From contig DKPB01000038.1 in NCBI GenBank assembly GCA_002471015.1, forward strand, positions 72,823 through 136,822: a DNA stretch of 64,000 nt, read 5' to 3'. Under the pieces are notes generated by a model. That model saw nothing but the letters and a program-made list of their open reading frames with translations. It was not told where the DNA came from and searched no databases. The stretch is from Stenotrophomonas sp. UBA7346. Its GTDB lineage: Bacteria; Pseudomonadota; Gammaproteobacteria; Xanthomonadales; Xanthomonadaceae. The position numbers and the translations under genes are program-made. Every line of letters starts with the position of its first letter. Within the stretch, counting starts at the first letter, position 1. This document shows, one piece after another, positions 27,557 to 38,561 of the stretch.

Positions 27557-27850
27557 GTAGTGCCGAGCCATGCTCGGCAAGGGGCACCATCGGCAACGCC
27601 CCAGGCCGAGCATGGCTCGGCATTGCCTGGATTGCTTGTGATGCCCCCCTGCCGAGCATGGCTCGGCACTACCGGGATTGCCTGTGATGCCCCTGCCGAG
27701 CGTGGCTCGGCACTGCCGAAATTGCTTGTGATGCCCCTGCCGAGCATGGCTCGGCACTACCGGGATTGCTTGTGATGCCCCCTGCCGAGCATGGCTCGGC
27801 ACTACCTGGATTGGCTGTGATGCCCGCTGCCGGATGCGGCCTGGCATTGC
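27557..27850. repeat. SMAG dimer followed by a tandem array of about 45-bp SMAG-half units
   Basis: A normal dimer begins with GTAG at 27557. Its second half is then repeated. Cores of the GCCGAGCATGGCTCGGC type start at 27605, 27651, 27695, 27739 and 27784, and a decayed core starts at 27829, giving a period of 44-46 bases. The units share a linker of the form GGATTGCTTGTGATGCCCC. This is not a CRISPR array: the repeats are palindromic and the linkers are near-identical. Confidence 0.9.
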
Positions 27851-27860
27851 GGGTAGCAAA

Positions 27861-27886
27861 GAAAAACCCCGCCGGGGCGGGGTTTT
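27861..27886 (-). terminator. secA rho-independent terminator
   Basis: Read on the minus strand, AAAACCCCGCC pairs with GGCGGGGTTTT, followed by a further T and CTTT, 6 bases after the secA stop. Confidence 0.85.
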
Positions 27887-27891
27887 CCTGA

Positions 27892-30603
<2,712 letters not shown>

Positions 30604-30673
30604 TGAAGGAACCGGTTTGAATGAAATGCCGTGCGGCCTGGCTCACCCCCTGGGTTCACCGGTCGCAAACGAA

Positions 30674-30694
30674 ACAGGGCGCAATGCGCCCTGT
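30674..30694 (-). terminator. Candidate terminator of the M23 peptidase gene
   Basis: ACAGGGCGCA and TGCGCCCTGT form a near-perfect hairpin. On the minus strand it is followed by TTCGTTT. It lies in the 206-base gap before secA, which must also hold the secA promoter. Confidence 0.6.
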
Positions 30695-30809
30695 CGATGG
30701 CAACGCCTATTGTAGCTTGGGACGGACGCTTGGGTTTCAAGCGCCCGTCAACAAGTCAGCCTGGACTGACCTGCCTGCGGGGTCAAGCCCGCCCCGCAAG
30801 CGTTCCCGC

Positions 30810-31760
30810 TCAGCCGCGGCTCACCCGGCCGACCGGGGTGTTACCACCCTCGCCGAGGAACTTGCGCGGATTCATCACCACGCCGTTCTGCCAGACCTCG
30901 AAGTGCACGTGGGCACCGGTGGAGCGGCCGGTGGAGCCGGCCTTGGCCACTTCCTGGCCGGCACGGACCAAGCCGCCTTCACGCACCGTCAGGCGCGAAT
31001 TGTGTGCATACAGGGTCTTGTAGCCGTTGCCATGGTCGATCTCGACGACGTTGCCGTAACCCCCTTTCACGCCGGAGAAGCTGACCACGCCATCGGCCAC
31101 GGCCAGCACCGGATCACCGACGCGGGCATGGAAGTCCATGCCCTTGTGGTTGCCGGCACCGCGGCCGAACGGGTCAGCGCGGCCGCCGAAACCGGAGGTG
31201 ACGTAGGTGTTGCGGATCGGCATGCGCGAGGGCACGGCGTTCTGTTCAAGCTGATGATCGAACAGCAGCGATTCGAGCACCGACAGCTGGCGGCCTGAAG
31301 CAGCAAAGCGCTGCTCCAGCACCTGTAAGTCGGCGTTGACCGCGCTGACCGGGATGTCCTGGGTCGGGCCCGGCTCGCCTTCACCCATACCCGGGGTTTC
31401 CTGGAAATCGAACTCGCCATCCTGCAGCTTGCCCATCTGGGTCAGGCGCTCGCCCAGGGCATTGAGCCGGGTGGCCTGTGCCTGCAGTTCGCCGAGGCGG
31501 GCGGACAACGCGTTGACCTGGGTCTGCGCGTCGGCGCGCACCTTGGCCAGTTCCTGTTCCTGATGATCCACCTTGGCCTGCAAGGCCGAATCGCCGACCA
31601 TGCCGATGGCCAGGCTCAACGCCACGCCCATCAGACAGCCCAGCCCCAGTACGCTACCCAGCAATGCACGAGGACGATCCTCGAAATACATCTGAACGCG
31701 TGCGAGCGGCGTCTTGGCCTTCTGTTCACGCGTTTTGATTACGATCTTTTTGAATGTCAT
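30810..31760 (-). CDS. M23 family metallopeptidase with coiled coil and membrane anchor
   Basis: A 316-residue protein that probably cleaves peptidoglycan peptides or activates an amidase. Residues about 30-55 form one membrane segment (ALLGSVLGLGCLMGVALSLA). Residues about 60-110 are a coiled coil (HQEQELAKVRADAQTQV). The C-terminal LytM domain has the zinc motifs GNHKGMDFH (HxxxD) and AHVHFEVWQNG (HxH). All ligands are present, so it should be active, unlike EnvC/NlpD-type degenerate domains. ATG 31760 lies only 12 bases from the divergent dciA start. A gene at this place next to lpxC/secA is normal in xanthomonads. Confidence 0.9.
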   Translation of the reverse strand: MTFKKIVIKTREQKAKTPLARVQMYFEDRPRALLGSVLGLGCLMGVALSLAIGMVGDSALQAKVDHQEQELAKVRADAQTQVNALSARLGELQAQATRLNALGERLTQMGKLQDGEFDFQETPGMGEGEPGPTQDIPVSAVNADLQVLEQRFAASGRQLSVLESLLFDHQLEQNAVPSRMPIRNTYVTSGFGGRADPFGRGAGNHKGMDFHARVGDPVLAVADGVVSFSGVKGGYGNVVEIDHGNGYKTLYAHNSRLTVREGGLVRAGQEVAKAGSTGRSTGAHVHFEVWQNGVVMNPRKFLGEGGNTPVGRVSRG

Positions 31761-31772
31761 TGAAGAATTCTT

Positions 31773-32207
31773 ATGTCTGAGCCGAAATCCAGCGTTCGTT
31801 CCCGCTCCGCGCCAAGGCAGGCGCTGGAAGCGGTGATGGCGGACAAAGCAGGAAACCCGTTGCGCCGTGCCCTGTGGCTCGATGCGATGGACCGGCAATT
31901 GCGCCCCCATTTGCCGCCGGCACTGGCAAACCGTTGCCGGTTGGCCAATGTGGACGGCGAACACCTCGTTTTTCTCGTCGAATCGCCGGTGTGGCATGCC
32001 AAGGTAAGGCTTGCCGAAAGCCAGCTGATCGACGCGGCCCGATCCATCGGGCTGAAGGCCACCCGGGTGACCGTCAAGACTGCGACCGCGCCCCCGCACT
32101 CCCCAGTGCGTAATGACCAGCGCAGCTCCGCAGTATCGGACGTCACGCACAAGGGACTGCGCGACGCCCTGGCTGCCCTCGAGGATGTGAAGCCCTCACG
32201 ATCCTGA
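31773..32207 (+). CDS. dciA: DUF721 / DciA-like protein
   Basis: A 144-residue protein of the DUF721 family, whose member DciA loads the replicative helicase DnaB in bacteria without DnaC. The conserved core is residues about 25-100: LWLDAMDRQLRPHLPPALAN, GEHLVFLVESPVWHAKVRL and ESQLIDAARSIGL. The C-terminal 40 residues look disordered. The order lpxC-dciA-M23-secA is the usual one. Its start is 12 bases from that of the divergent M23 gene, and the bases between form the palindrome AAGAATTCTT. Confidence 0.8.
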   Translation: MSEPKSSVRSRSAPRQALEAVMADKAGNPLRRALWLDAMDRQLRPHLPPALANRCRLANVDGEHLVFLVESPVWHAKVRLAESQLIDAARSIGLKATRVTVKTATAPPHSPVRNDQRSSAVSDVTHKGLRDALAALEDVKPSRS

Positions 32208-32212
32208 GGCCA

Positions 32213-32235
32213 CCGGTGCCCCCAGTGGGCACCGG
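32213..32235 (+). terminator. Hairpin after dciA
   Basis: CCGGTGCCC and GGGCACCGG form a 9-bp stem with a CCAGT loop, 6 bases after the dciA stop. There is no T run, so if it terminates it does so weakly. Confidence 0.45.
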
Positions 32236-32431
32236 CACCGCCGGGTCAGCAAGGACCCAAAGCAGGAAGCCGGCAGGAATCCTAGCGGCGGAATGCGACC
32301 GGGGAGTTAGTCTTTTGTTAATTTTGGGTTAAATTCAGACTTGAACCCACATTGGGTTCACAGTTTGATCACGCAGGCTCACACCGCCGCATCTGGCAGG
32401 CAGTTCTCTTACGAACAATTTGGGGTTTGGC
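32236..32431. other. Convergent dciA/lpxC gap with AT-rich patch and hairpin
   Basis: An AT-rich stretch at about 32310-32340 is followed by TGAACCCA (32342-32349) and its inverse TGGGTTCA (32353-32360). The hairpin could end lpxC transcripts, but the T tract is poor. I saw no gene. Confidence 0.5.
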
Positions 32432-33343
32432 TCAGGCGTGGGCCGGGACGCCGTAGATCACCGGGTCCGCTGCCACCGGCGAGTCATAACTGGCCCATTC
32501 CCAGGCCGTCTGGTCGGCCAGCAGGGCACGCACCAGCTTGTTGTTGAGCGCATGGCCGGACTTGAAACCTTCATAGGCCCCCAGCACCTGGCCACCGGCC
32601 AGGTACAGATCGCCGATGGCGTCGAGGATCTTGTGGCGCACGAACTCGTCGGCGTAACGCAGGCCGTCATCGTTCAGCACGCGGAATTCGTCCAGCACGA
32701 TGGCGTTGTCCATCGAACCGCCCAGGCCAAGGTTGCGCTCGCGCATGTATTCCAGGTCGCGCATGAAGCCGAAGGTGCGCGCGCGGGAGATTTCCTTGAT
32801 GTAGGCCGCAGTGGAGAACTCGATCTCGGCCCGTGACTGCTTGGCCGGGATCATCGGGTGGTCGAACTGGATGGTGAAGCCCAGCTTGTAACCCTCATAC
32901 GGATCGAAACGGGCGATCTTGTCGCCGTCACGCACTTCCACCGTCTTGAGCACGCGCAGGAAGCGCTTGGCGGCATCCTGCTCGACGATGCCCGCCGACT
33001 GCAGCAGGAACACGAACGGGCCGGAGGAGCCATCCATGATCGGCAACTCGGCCGAGGACAGCTCGACGATGGCATTGTCCACACCCAGGCCGGCCAGCGC
33101 CGACATCAGGTGCTCGACGGTCTGGATCTTGGCGCCTTCGCAGGTCAGCCCGGTACACAGGGTCACCTCGGTGACCAGGTCGGCCTTGGCCGGTACTTCC
33201 ACCACCGGGTCCAGGTCCACGCGCCGGAACACGATGCCATGGTTCACCGGCGCAGGGCGCAGGGTCATGTAGACCTTGTCACCACTGTGCAGGCCGACAC
33301 CGGTGGCGCGGATCGTGTTCTTGAGGGTGCGTTGCTGGATCAT
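32432..33343 (-). CDS. lpxC: UDP-3-O-acyl-N-acetylglucosamine deacetylase
   Basis: Catalyses the committed step of lipid A synthesis. The 303-residue protein starts MIQQRTLKNTIRATGVGLH at ATG 33343. The zinc and catalytic residues are visible: EHLMSALAGLGVDN (His of the first ligand) and VRHKILDAIGDLYLAG (His and Asp ligands), plus the MDGSSGPFVFLL block. It sits after ftsZ at the end of the division cluster, 281 bases away, and so probably has its own promoter. Confidence 0.98.
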   Translation of the reverse strand: MIQQRTLKNTIRATGVGLHSGDKVYMTLRPAPVNHGIVFRRVDLDPVVEVPAKADLVTEVTLCTGLTCEGAKIQTVEHLMSALAGLGVDNAIVELSSAELPIMDGSSGPFVFLLQSAGIVEQDAAKRFLRVLKTVEVRDGDKIARFDPYEGYKLGFTIQFDHPMIPAKQSRAEIEFSTAAYIKEISRARTFGFMRDLEYMRERNLGLGGSMDNAIVLDEFRVLNDDGLRYADEFVRHKILDAIGDLYLAGGQVLGAYEGFKSGHALNNKLVRALLADQTAWEWASYDSPVAADPVIYGVPAHA

Positions 33344-33506
33344 GGGCTTCAAACCGGAGAAGCCGCGCATGCGCGGCCAGAGACAAACAAGAATAACACG
33401 CGTTCACACGCCGCCTTGGGCCTGCGGGTCAGGCCCCTGCCCTTGTTCAGGCGGAAAATGCCGCCGGGCCGATCCTGGCCCGGCGACAAAGGACATGGGT
33501 ACTGCC

Positions 33507-33529
33507 CGTCAGGGTGGACAGCCCTGACG
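33507..33529. terminator. Hairpin in the ftsZ-lpxC gap
   Basis: CGTCAGGG and CCCTGACG form an 8-bp stem with a 7-base loop in the 281-base gap after ftsZ. The downstream T content is low on both strands, so attenuation rather than full termination is possible. Nothing else was recognised in the gap. Confidence 0.45.
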
Positions 33530-33624
33530 TTGTGTTGCCTGCCCTGCAGGGACGACCCAGCTGGCCCGCGCCGCCGTTGCCGGTCAGCGCGGGGCCTTGC
33601 CAGCGACCCCTGCGGGCGTTGCCG

Positions 33625-34860
33625 TCAGTCCGCCTGGCGACGCAGGAACGCCGGGATGTCCAGATAGTCGCTGGGCAGTTCGGCGGCAGCGGCGGTCGAG
33701 GTCGACGCCGAACCGGCCGAGGCGGCGGCAGTGTCAACGCTGGGACGACGCAGGCCCATGCCCATGCTGTTGCCGGCAGCCTTGGCCACGGCATCGGCCG
33801 GGCTTTCGTACTCGCCGAACTCGGCTTGGCCGGTGGTGGCGTTGCGGACCAGCTTGATCGGTGCGCGTTCGCCCGGACGCTGGGCGTTCTTGGCGACCGC
33901 ACGGTTCAGGCCGGTGGCCACCACGGTCACGCGCACTTCGTCCTGCATGTCCGGGTCCAGCACGGTACCGACCACCACGGTGGCGTCCTCGGAGGAGAAG
34001 CCTTCGATGGTGCGGCCGATCTCGTCGAACTCGCTCATGGTGAAGTCCGGGCCGGCGGTGATGTTGACCAGGATGCCGTTGGCACCGGCCAGGTTCACGT
34101 CGTCCAGCAGCGGATTCTGGATGGCGGCTTCGGCGGCGGCCTGGGCGCGGTCATCACCACGGGCGGTGCCGGTGCCCATCATGGCCAGGCCCATCTCCGA
34201 CATCACGGTACGCACGTCGGCGAAGTCGACGTTGATCAGGCCCGGGCGCACGATCAGGTCGGCGATACCCTGCACGGCGCCCTGCAGCACGTCATTGGCA
34301 GCACGGAAGGCCTGCACCATGGTGGCGTTGCGGCCGAGCACGGTGATCAGCTTTTCGTTCGGGATGGTGATCAGCGAATCGACGTGCTGGCTCAGCTCCT
34401 CGATGCCCTTCAGCGCCACCTGCATGCGGCGACGGCCTTCGAACGGGAACGGCTTGGTGACCACGGCCACGGTCAGGATGCCCATTTCCTTGGCCAGCTG
34501 TGCCACCACCGGCGCTGCGCCGGTACCGGTGCCACCGCCCATGCCGGCGGTGATGAACACCATGTCCGCACCCTGCAGGGCGTCCATGATGCGCTCACGG
34601 TCTTCCAGTGCGGCCTGGCGGCCGACTTCCGGGTTGGCGCCTGCGCCCAGGCCCTTGGTCACATTGGTGCCCAGCTGCAGCTGCAGCTTGGCGCCACAAT
34701 TCTTGATGGCCTGCGAGTCGGTGTTGGCGGTGATGAATTCCACGCCATCCACGCTGCTGTTGACCATGTGTGCCACGGCGTTGCCGCCGCCGCCACCCAC
34801 GCCAACGACCTTGATCACCGCGTTCGGTGCCATCTTTTCAATCAGTTCGAAATGCGCCAT
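33625..34860 (-). CDS. ftsZ: Cell division GTPase FtsZ
   Basis: The tubulin-like protein that polymerises into the division ring. I chose the second ATG (34860, MAHFELIEKMAPNAVIKVVG) because AGAGG is 8 bases upstream of it and only 2 from the ATG at 34866. The 411-residue protein has GVGGGGGNAVAHM, the tubulin signature GGGTGTGAAPVVAQ and the GLINVDFADV region. The C-terminal linker (about 320-395) is Ala/Ser/Thr-rich and ends with the binding peptide DYLDIPAFLRRQ for FtsA and ZipA. It is preceded by a 212-base gap after ftsA. Confidence 0.98.
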   Translation of the reverse strand: MAHFELIEKMAPNAVIKVVGVGGGGGNAVAHMVNSSVDGVEFITANTDSQAIKNCGAKLQLQLGTNVTKGLGAGANPEVGRQAALEDRERIMDALQGADMVFITAGMGGGTGTGAAPVVAQLAKEMGILTVAVVTKPFPFEGRRRMQVALKGIEELSQHVDSLITIPNEKLITVLGRNATMVQAFRAANDVLQGAVQGIADLIVRPGLINVDFADVRTVMSEMGLAMMGTGTARGDDRAQAAAEAAIQNPLLDDVNLAGANGILVNITAGPDFTMSEFDEIGRTIEGFSSEDATVVVGTVLDPDMQDEVRVTVVATGLNRAVAKNAQRPGERAPIKLVRNATTGQAEFGEYESPADAVAKAAGNSMGMGLRRPSVDTAAASAGSASTSTAAAAELPSDYLDIPAFLRRQAD

Positions 34861-35072
34861 GTCCATGTCCTCTCTATTGCCGTGATTGGGTCGAGCGTTG
34901 GGAAGAATCCTTCTCCTGCTGCACCCGCCCGCACCGGCGAATTGTTTTAGGTTTGCCGCCAGTGCGACCCCTGGGCGGTGGTTGTTGCTTGCTTCAATGA
35001 CTGCGTTACTGCACTTCGTCTTGCCTTACTGCTTGCCTTCTGACTGCCTCACTGCCCTGCTACCGGCCCCGC
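34861..35072 (-). other. ftsA-ftsZ gap with repeated GCAGT pentamers
   Basis: This is the only long gap inside the cluster. On the minus strand the half nearer ftsA has GCAGT five times (35055, 35047, 35032, 35012 and 35004 as first base) among AAGGCA-like words. No clear -35/-10 pair was found, yet an ftsZ promoter is expected here. Confidence 0.4.
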
Positions 35073-36308
35073 TCAGAACTCACCGCGGAACCAATTCTTC
35101 AATTTGTTGAACATGCTGCCGGCGCGCCCGGTGGGCAGCGACGGACGCCGTGGGTGCTCGATCTGGCTGCCCATCAGCAGCAGGCCCACGCCGGTGGCGT
35201 GCACCGGGTTGCCAACCACCTCGCCCAGGCCGGTGACGTGCTGCGGAATACCCACACGCACCGGCATCTGCAGCATTTCCTCGGCCAGTTCGACCACGCC
35301 TTCCATCTTCGAGGCGCCACCGGTCAGCACTACGCCGGCACGTACCATTTCCTCGAAGCCGGAGCGGCGCAGTTCGGCCTGCACCATCTCGAAGATTTCC
35401 TCGTAACGGCCCTGCACTGCCTGCGCCAGCGAATGGCGCGGCATGCGGCGCGGCGGACGGTCGCCGACCGAAGGCACCTGGATGCTTTCCTCGGCGGTTG
35501 CCAGCTGCGCCAGCGCGCAGGCATAGCGCACCTTGATCTGCTCCGCTTCCGGGGTTGGCGTGCGCAGCATGTGGGCGATGTCGTTGGTGACGTGATCACC
35601 GGCGATCGGCAGCGATGCGGTGTGGCAGATCGCGCCCTGGATGAACACCGCGATGTCGGTGGTACCGGCACCAATGTCGACCATCACCACGCCCAGTTCG
35701 CGCTCGTCGGCGGTCAGCACCGCCACGCTGGAAGCCAGCGAGGACAGCACCAGATCATCCACCTGCAGGCCGCAGCGCTGCACGCACTTGCTGATGTTGG
35801 CGGCGGCCGACTGCGCGCACACCACCAGGTGGGCGTGGATCTCCAGGCGCACGCCGGTCATGCCGACCGGGTTGCGGATGCCTTCCTGCGAATCGTCCAG
35901 CACGTATTCGCGCGGGATTGCATGCAGGATCTTCTGGTCGGCGGGGATGGCCACGGCCTTGGCCGCTTCCAGCACACGGTCCAGGTCGCCCCAGCTCACT
36001 TCGCCTTCGCGGATCGGGGTAATGCCCTGCGAATTGCGGCACTGCACGTGGTTGCCGGAGATCGAGGCGTAGACCGAGCGGATCTCGCAGCCGGCCATCA
36101 GCTCGGCTTCCTCGATCGCGCGCTGGATCGATTGCACGGTGGATTCGATATCCACCACGACGCCGCGCTTGAGACCGCGCGATTCATGCGAACCGATGCC
36201 GATGACTTCGATCGGGCTGCCCGGCGAATACTCGCCCACCAGCGCCACCACCTTGGAGGTGCCGATATCGAGGCCGACGATCAGCGATTTATCACCCTTG
36301 CGATTCAT
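35073..36308 (-). CDS. ftsA: Cell division protein FtsA
   Basis: The actin-like protein that tethers FtsZ to the membrane. The 411-residue protein starts MNRKGDKSLIVGLDIGTSKV with the phosphate 1 motif. Further landmarks are VVMVDIGAGTTDIAV (phosphate 2) and VVLTGGASKMEGV (adenosine motif). The C-terminus MFNKLKNWFRGEF is the amphipathic membrane-targeting helix. The ATG overlaps the ftsQ stop (ATGA). Confidence 0.98.
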   Translation of the reverse strand: MNRKGDKSLIVGLDIGTSKVVALVGEYSPGSPIEVIGIGSHESRGLKRGVVVDIESTVQSIQRAIEEAELMAGCEIRSVYASISGNHVQCRNSQGITPIREGEVSWGDLDRVLEAAKAVAIPADQKILHAIPREYVLDDSQEGIRNPVGMTGVRLEIHAHLVVCAQSAAANISKCVQRCGLQVDDLVLSSLASSVAVLTADERELGVVMVDIGAGTTDIAVFIQGAICHTASLPIAGDHVTNDIAHMLRTPTPEAEQIKVRYACALAQLATAEESIQVPSVGDRPPRRMPRHSLAQAVQGRYEEIFEMVQAELRRSGFEEMVRAGVVLTGGASKMEGVVELAEEMLQMPVRVGIPQHVTGLGEVVGNPVHATGVGLLLMGSQIEHPRRPSLPTGRAGSMFNKLKNWFRGEF

Positions 36309-37033
36309 GTCCTGTCCTGCGTCTGCTTTGTTGCCGGCGGCGGGGTTCCCCAGCTCAGCGTGAAACCATTGGTATAGCGAAGGTCGGCGCGCACGATCGG
36401 CACCTGGGTGCGGGTCAGCTGCGGCAGCACGCGCACGAAGCGGCCAAGGCGCGAACGGGCGTCACTGCGGCCGACGATGACCTCGGTACCGTTGTCCAGC
36501 GCCAGCGACCAGCTGCCGCGTGCATCCATCACCACCTTGTGCACGTCCACGCCGGCCGGCGCGAACAGTGCACGCGAATCGTTGTAGAGCTCGACCACTT
36601 CCTGGGTCATCGCATCCGGGCCGTCCAGCTCGGGCAGTGGCGCATGCTCCAGGCCCTGCGGTACCGCGAACAGGCGGCCCTGCTCGGACAGCAGGCGATC
36701 CTTGCCCCACCGCGCGAACGGCTTGTGCTCGACAATGGTCACTTCCAGCACGTCCGGCCACTGCTTGCGCACCTGTGCGCTCTCCACCCACGGCAGTTTT
36801 TCCACTGCCGATTGCGCGTCCTGCAGCTCGACCGCGAAATAGCCCGAGCGTGCATATGGCAGCAGGGTCTTCTGCAGCTGCTCGGCCGGCACACGCTTGA
36901 ACTCGCCGTGCACGCGCAGCTTGGCCAGCGGCCAGCGCTCGGTGAGCACCCAGCCGTTGAGCACCGCCACCACCGGCAACGCCACCAGGGCGATGGCCAG
37001 CAACCAGGCGAGCATGCGCAGGATCGCGTTCAT
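36305..37033 (-). CDS. ftsQ: Cell division protein FtsQ
   Basis: A 242-residue bitopic protein of the divisome core with FtsB and FtsL. One membrane segment at residues about 7-28 (MLAWLLAIALVALPVVAVL) is followed by a POTRA domain (LRVHGEFKRVPAEQLQKTL) and the FtsQ beta domain ending near PIVRADLRYTNGFTLSW. GGAGGG lies 9 bases before ATG 37033, within a 31-codon reading frame that links it to murC. The stop overlaps ftsA. Confidence 0.96.
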   Translation of the reverse strand: MNAILRMLAWLLAIALVALPVVAVLNGWVLTERWPLAKLRVHGEFKRVPAEQLQKTLLPYARSGYFAVELQDAQSAVEKLPWVESAQVRKQWPDVLEVTIVEHKPFARWGKDRLLSEQGRLFAVPQGLEHAPLPELDGPDAMTQEVVELYNDSRALFAPAGVDVHKVVMDARGSWSLALDNGTEVIVGRSDARSRLGRFVRVLPQLTRTQVPIVRADLRYTNGFTLSWGTPPPATKQTQDRT

Positions 37034-37125
37034 CGCGCGCCCTCCCCCGCGGTGCAGGCACGCGGGACCAAGGCCAACCGCATCGCGGCAGCGTGGTCAC
37101 GGCGCATCGGCAGCGCGGTCTGCAT
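37030..37125 (-). pseudogene. 31-codon reading frame bridging murC and ftsQ, possible ddl remnant
   Basis: ATG 37125 overlaps the murC stop (TGATG) and its TGA overlaps the ftsQ start (ATGA), so it sits exactly like an operon gene. The product reads MQTALPMRRDHAAAMRLALV and then PRACTAGEGAR. Many relatives have ddl (D-Ala-D-Ala ligase) at this place. The first 20 residues faintly resemble the N-terminus of xanthomonad DdlB as I remember it (LPLRVTDPAAF...). An in-frame internal deletion of ddl would explain both conserved junctions. It could also be a leader peptide for ftsQ translation, or chance. Confidence 0.4.
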
Positions 37126-38561
37126 CATTCGCCGTTGGCCTCCTTGAAGCCTTCGGTTGCCACGTGCTGGGCAACGGCACCGATGTCACCGGCACCCATC
37201 ATCAGCAGCAGGTCGCCGTCCTGCAGTACGTCCGGCAGCACCGAAGTCAGGTCGCTGGCATGGCCAACCACCACCGGCTCGCTGCGGCCGCGCGCACGGA
37301 TGGCACGTGCCAGCGACTTGGAATCGGCACCGGGGATCGGCGCTTCGCCAGCCGGGTAAACCTCGCTCAGCACCAGTGCGTCCACTTCCGACAACACGGC
37401 GGCAAAGGCATCGAACTGATCGCGGGTACGGCTGTAACGGTGCGGCTGGAAGGCCACCACCAGGCGCTTGTCCGGCCAGCCGCCACGGGCAGCGGCAAAC
37501 ACCGCTTCCAGCTCGCGCGGGTGATGGCCGTAGTCGTCGATCACGCGTACCTTGGCACCCTTGTGGGTGGTCACTTCGCCCAGGTCGTTGAAGCGACGGC
37601 CGACGCCCTCGAACTTTTCCAGCGCGGTGGCAATGGTTTCCGGCGACACGCCCAGCTGCCAGGCAACCGCAGCAGCGGCCAGCGCATTGAGCACGTTGTG
37701 CTTGCCCGGCAGGGCCAGCGTGACCGGTACGCTGCTGCCTTCGGGCAGGCGCAGGGTGAAGCGCATGCGCGGACCGTCCTGCACCACGTCTTCGGCGCGC
37801 ACGTCGGCATTGCTGCTCAGGCCGTAGCTCATCACGTGACGCGGGGTCTTGGCGGCCAGCGCAGCCACTTCCGGGTCATCGATGCACAGCACCGCCAGAC
37901 CGTAGAACGGCAAGCGCTGCAGGAACTCGGCGAACGCTGCCTGCACACGGGCGAAGTCGTTGCCGTAGTTCTCCAGATGGTCGGCATCGATATTGGTGAT
38001 CACCGCGACCAGCGGGTTCAGGCGCAGGAAGCTGCCATCGCTTTCGTCGGCCTCGGCCACCAGCCACTGGCCACCGCCCAGCTTGGCGTTGGCACCGGCC
38101 GCCAGCAACTGCCCACCGATCACGAAGGTCGGGTCCAGCTTGCCTTCGCTCAGGATGGCTGCGGTCAGCGAGGTGGTGGTGGTCTTGCCGTGGGTACCTG
38201 CGACGGCGATACCGCGACGGAAACGCATCAGTTCGGCCAGCATCGCCGCGCGCGGCATGATCGGAATGCGCTGGCTGCGGGCTTCCATCAGCTCGGGGTT
38301 GTCCTCACGGATGGCGCTGGAGACCACGATGCAGTCGGTGCCCAGCACGTTCGCCGCGGAGTGGCCACGCATCACCCGTGCACCCAGACGGCTCAAGCGG
38401 CGGGTTGCGGCATTGTCGGCATTGTCCGAGCCGGAAACTTCATAGCCCAGGGTCAGCATGACTTCGGCAATGCCGCTCATGCCTGTACCGCCGATGCCGA
38501 CGAAGTGCACGCGCGGGAAGGCGCGGACCAGATCCGTGGTGTCATGGAGGCGGCGGATCAT
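37125..38561 (-). CDS. murC: UDP-N-acetylmuramate--L-alanine ligase
   Basis: Adds L-Ala to UDP-MurNAc, the first step of the stem peptide. The 478-residue protein carries the dinucleotide-like VGIGGTGMSGIAEVM, the ATP loop AGTHGKTTTTSLTA, EADESDGSFL and DYGHHPRELEAV. ATG 38561 overlaps the murG stop by 4 bases. It is followed by the 31-codon frame and ftsQ; murB and ddl are absent from the cluster. Confidence 0.98.
   Translation of the reverse strand: MIRRLHDTTDLVRAFPRVHFVGIGGTGMSGIAEVMLTLGYEVSGSDNADNAATRRLSRLGARVMRGHSAANVLGTDCIVVSSAIREDNPELMEARSQRIPIMPRAAMLAELMRFRRGIAVAGTHGKTTTTSLTAAILSEGKLDPTFVIGGQLLAAGANAKLGGGQWLVAEADESDGSFLRLNPLVAVITNIDADHLENYGNDFARVQAAFAEFLQRLPFYGLAVLCIDDPEVAALAAKTPRHVMSYGLSSNADVRAEDVVQDGPRMRFTLRLPEGSSVPVTLALPGKHNVLNALAAAAVAWQLGVSPETIATALEKFEGVGRRFNDLGEVTTHKGAKVRVIDDYGHHPRELEAVFAAARGGWPDKRLVVAFQPHRYSRTRDQFDAFAAVLSEVDALVLSEVYPAGEAPIPGADSKSLARAIRARGRSEPVVVGHASDLTSVLPDVLQDGDLLLMMGAGDIGAVAQHVATEGFKEANGE

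Noticed and set aside
27557..27850. CRISPR array because of regular 45-base spacing
   Set aside because: The repeats are palindromic SMAG units, the linkers are nearly identical rather than unique, and there are no cas genes.
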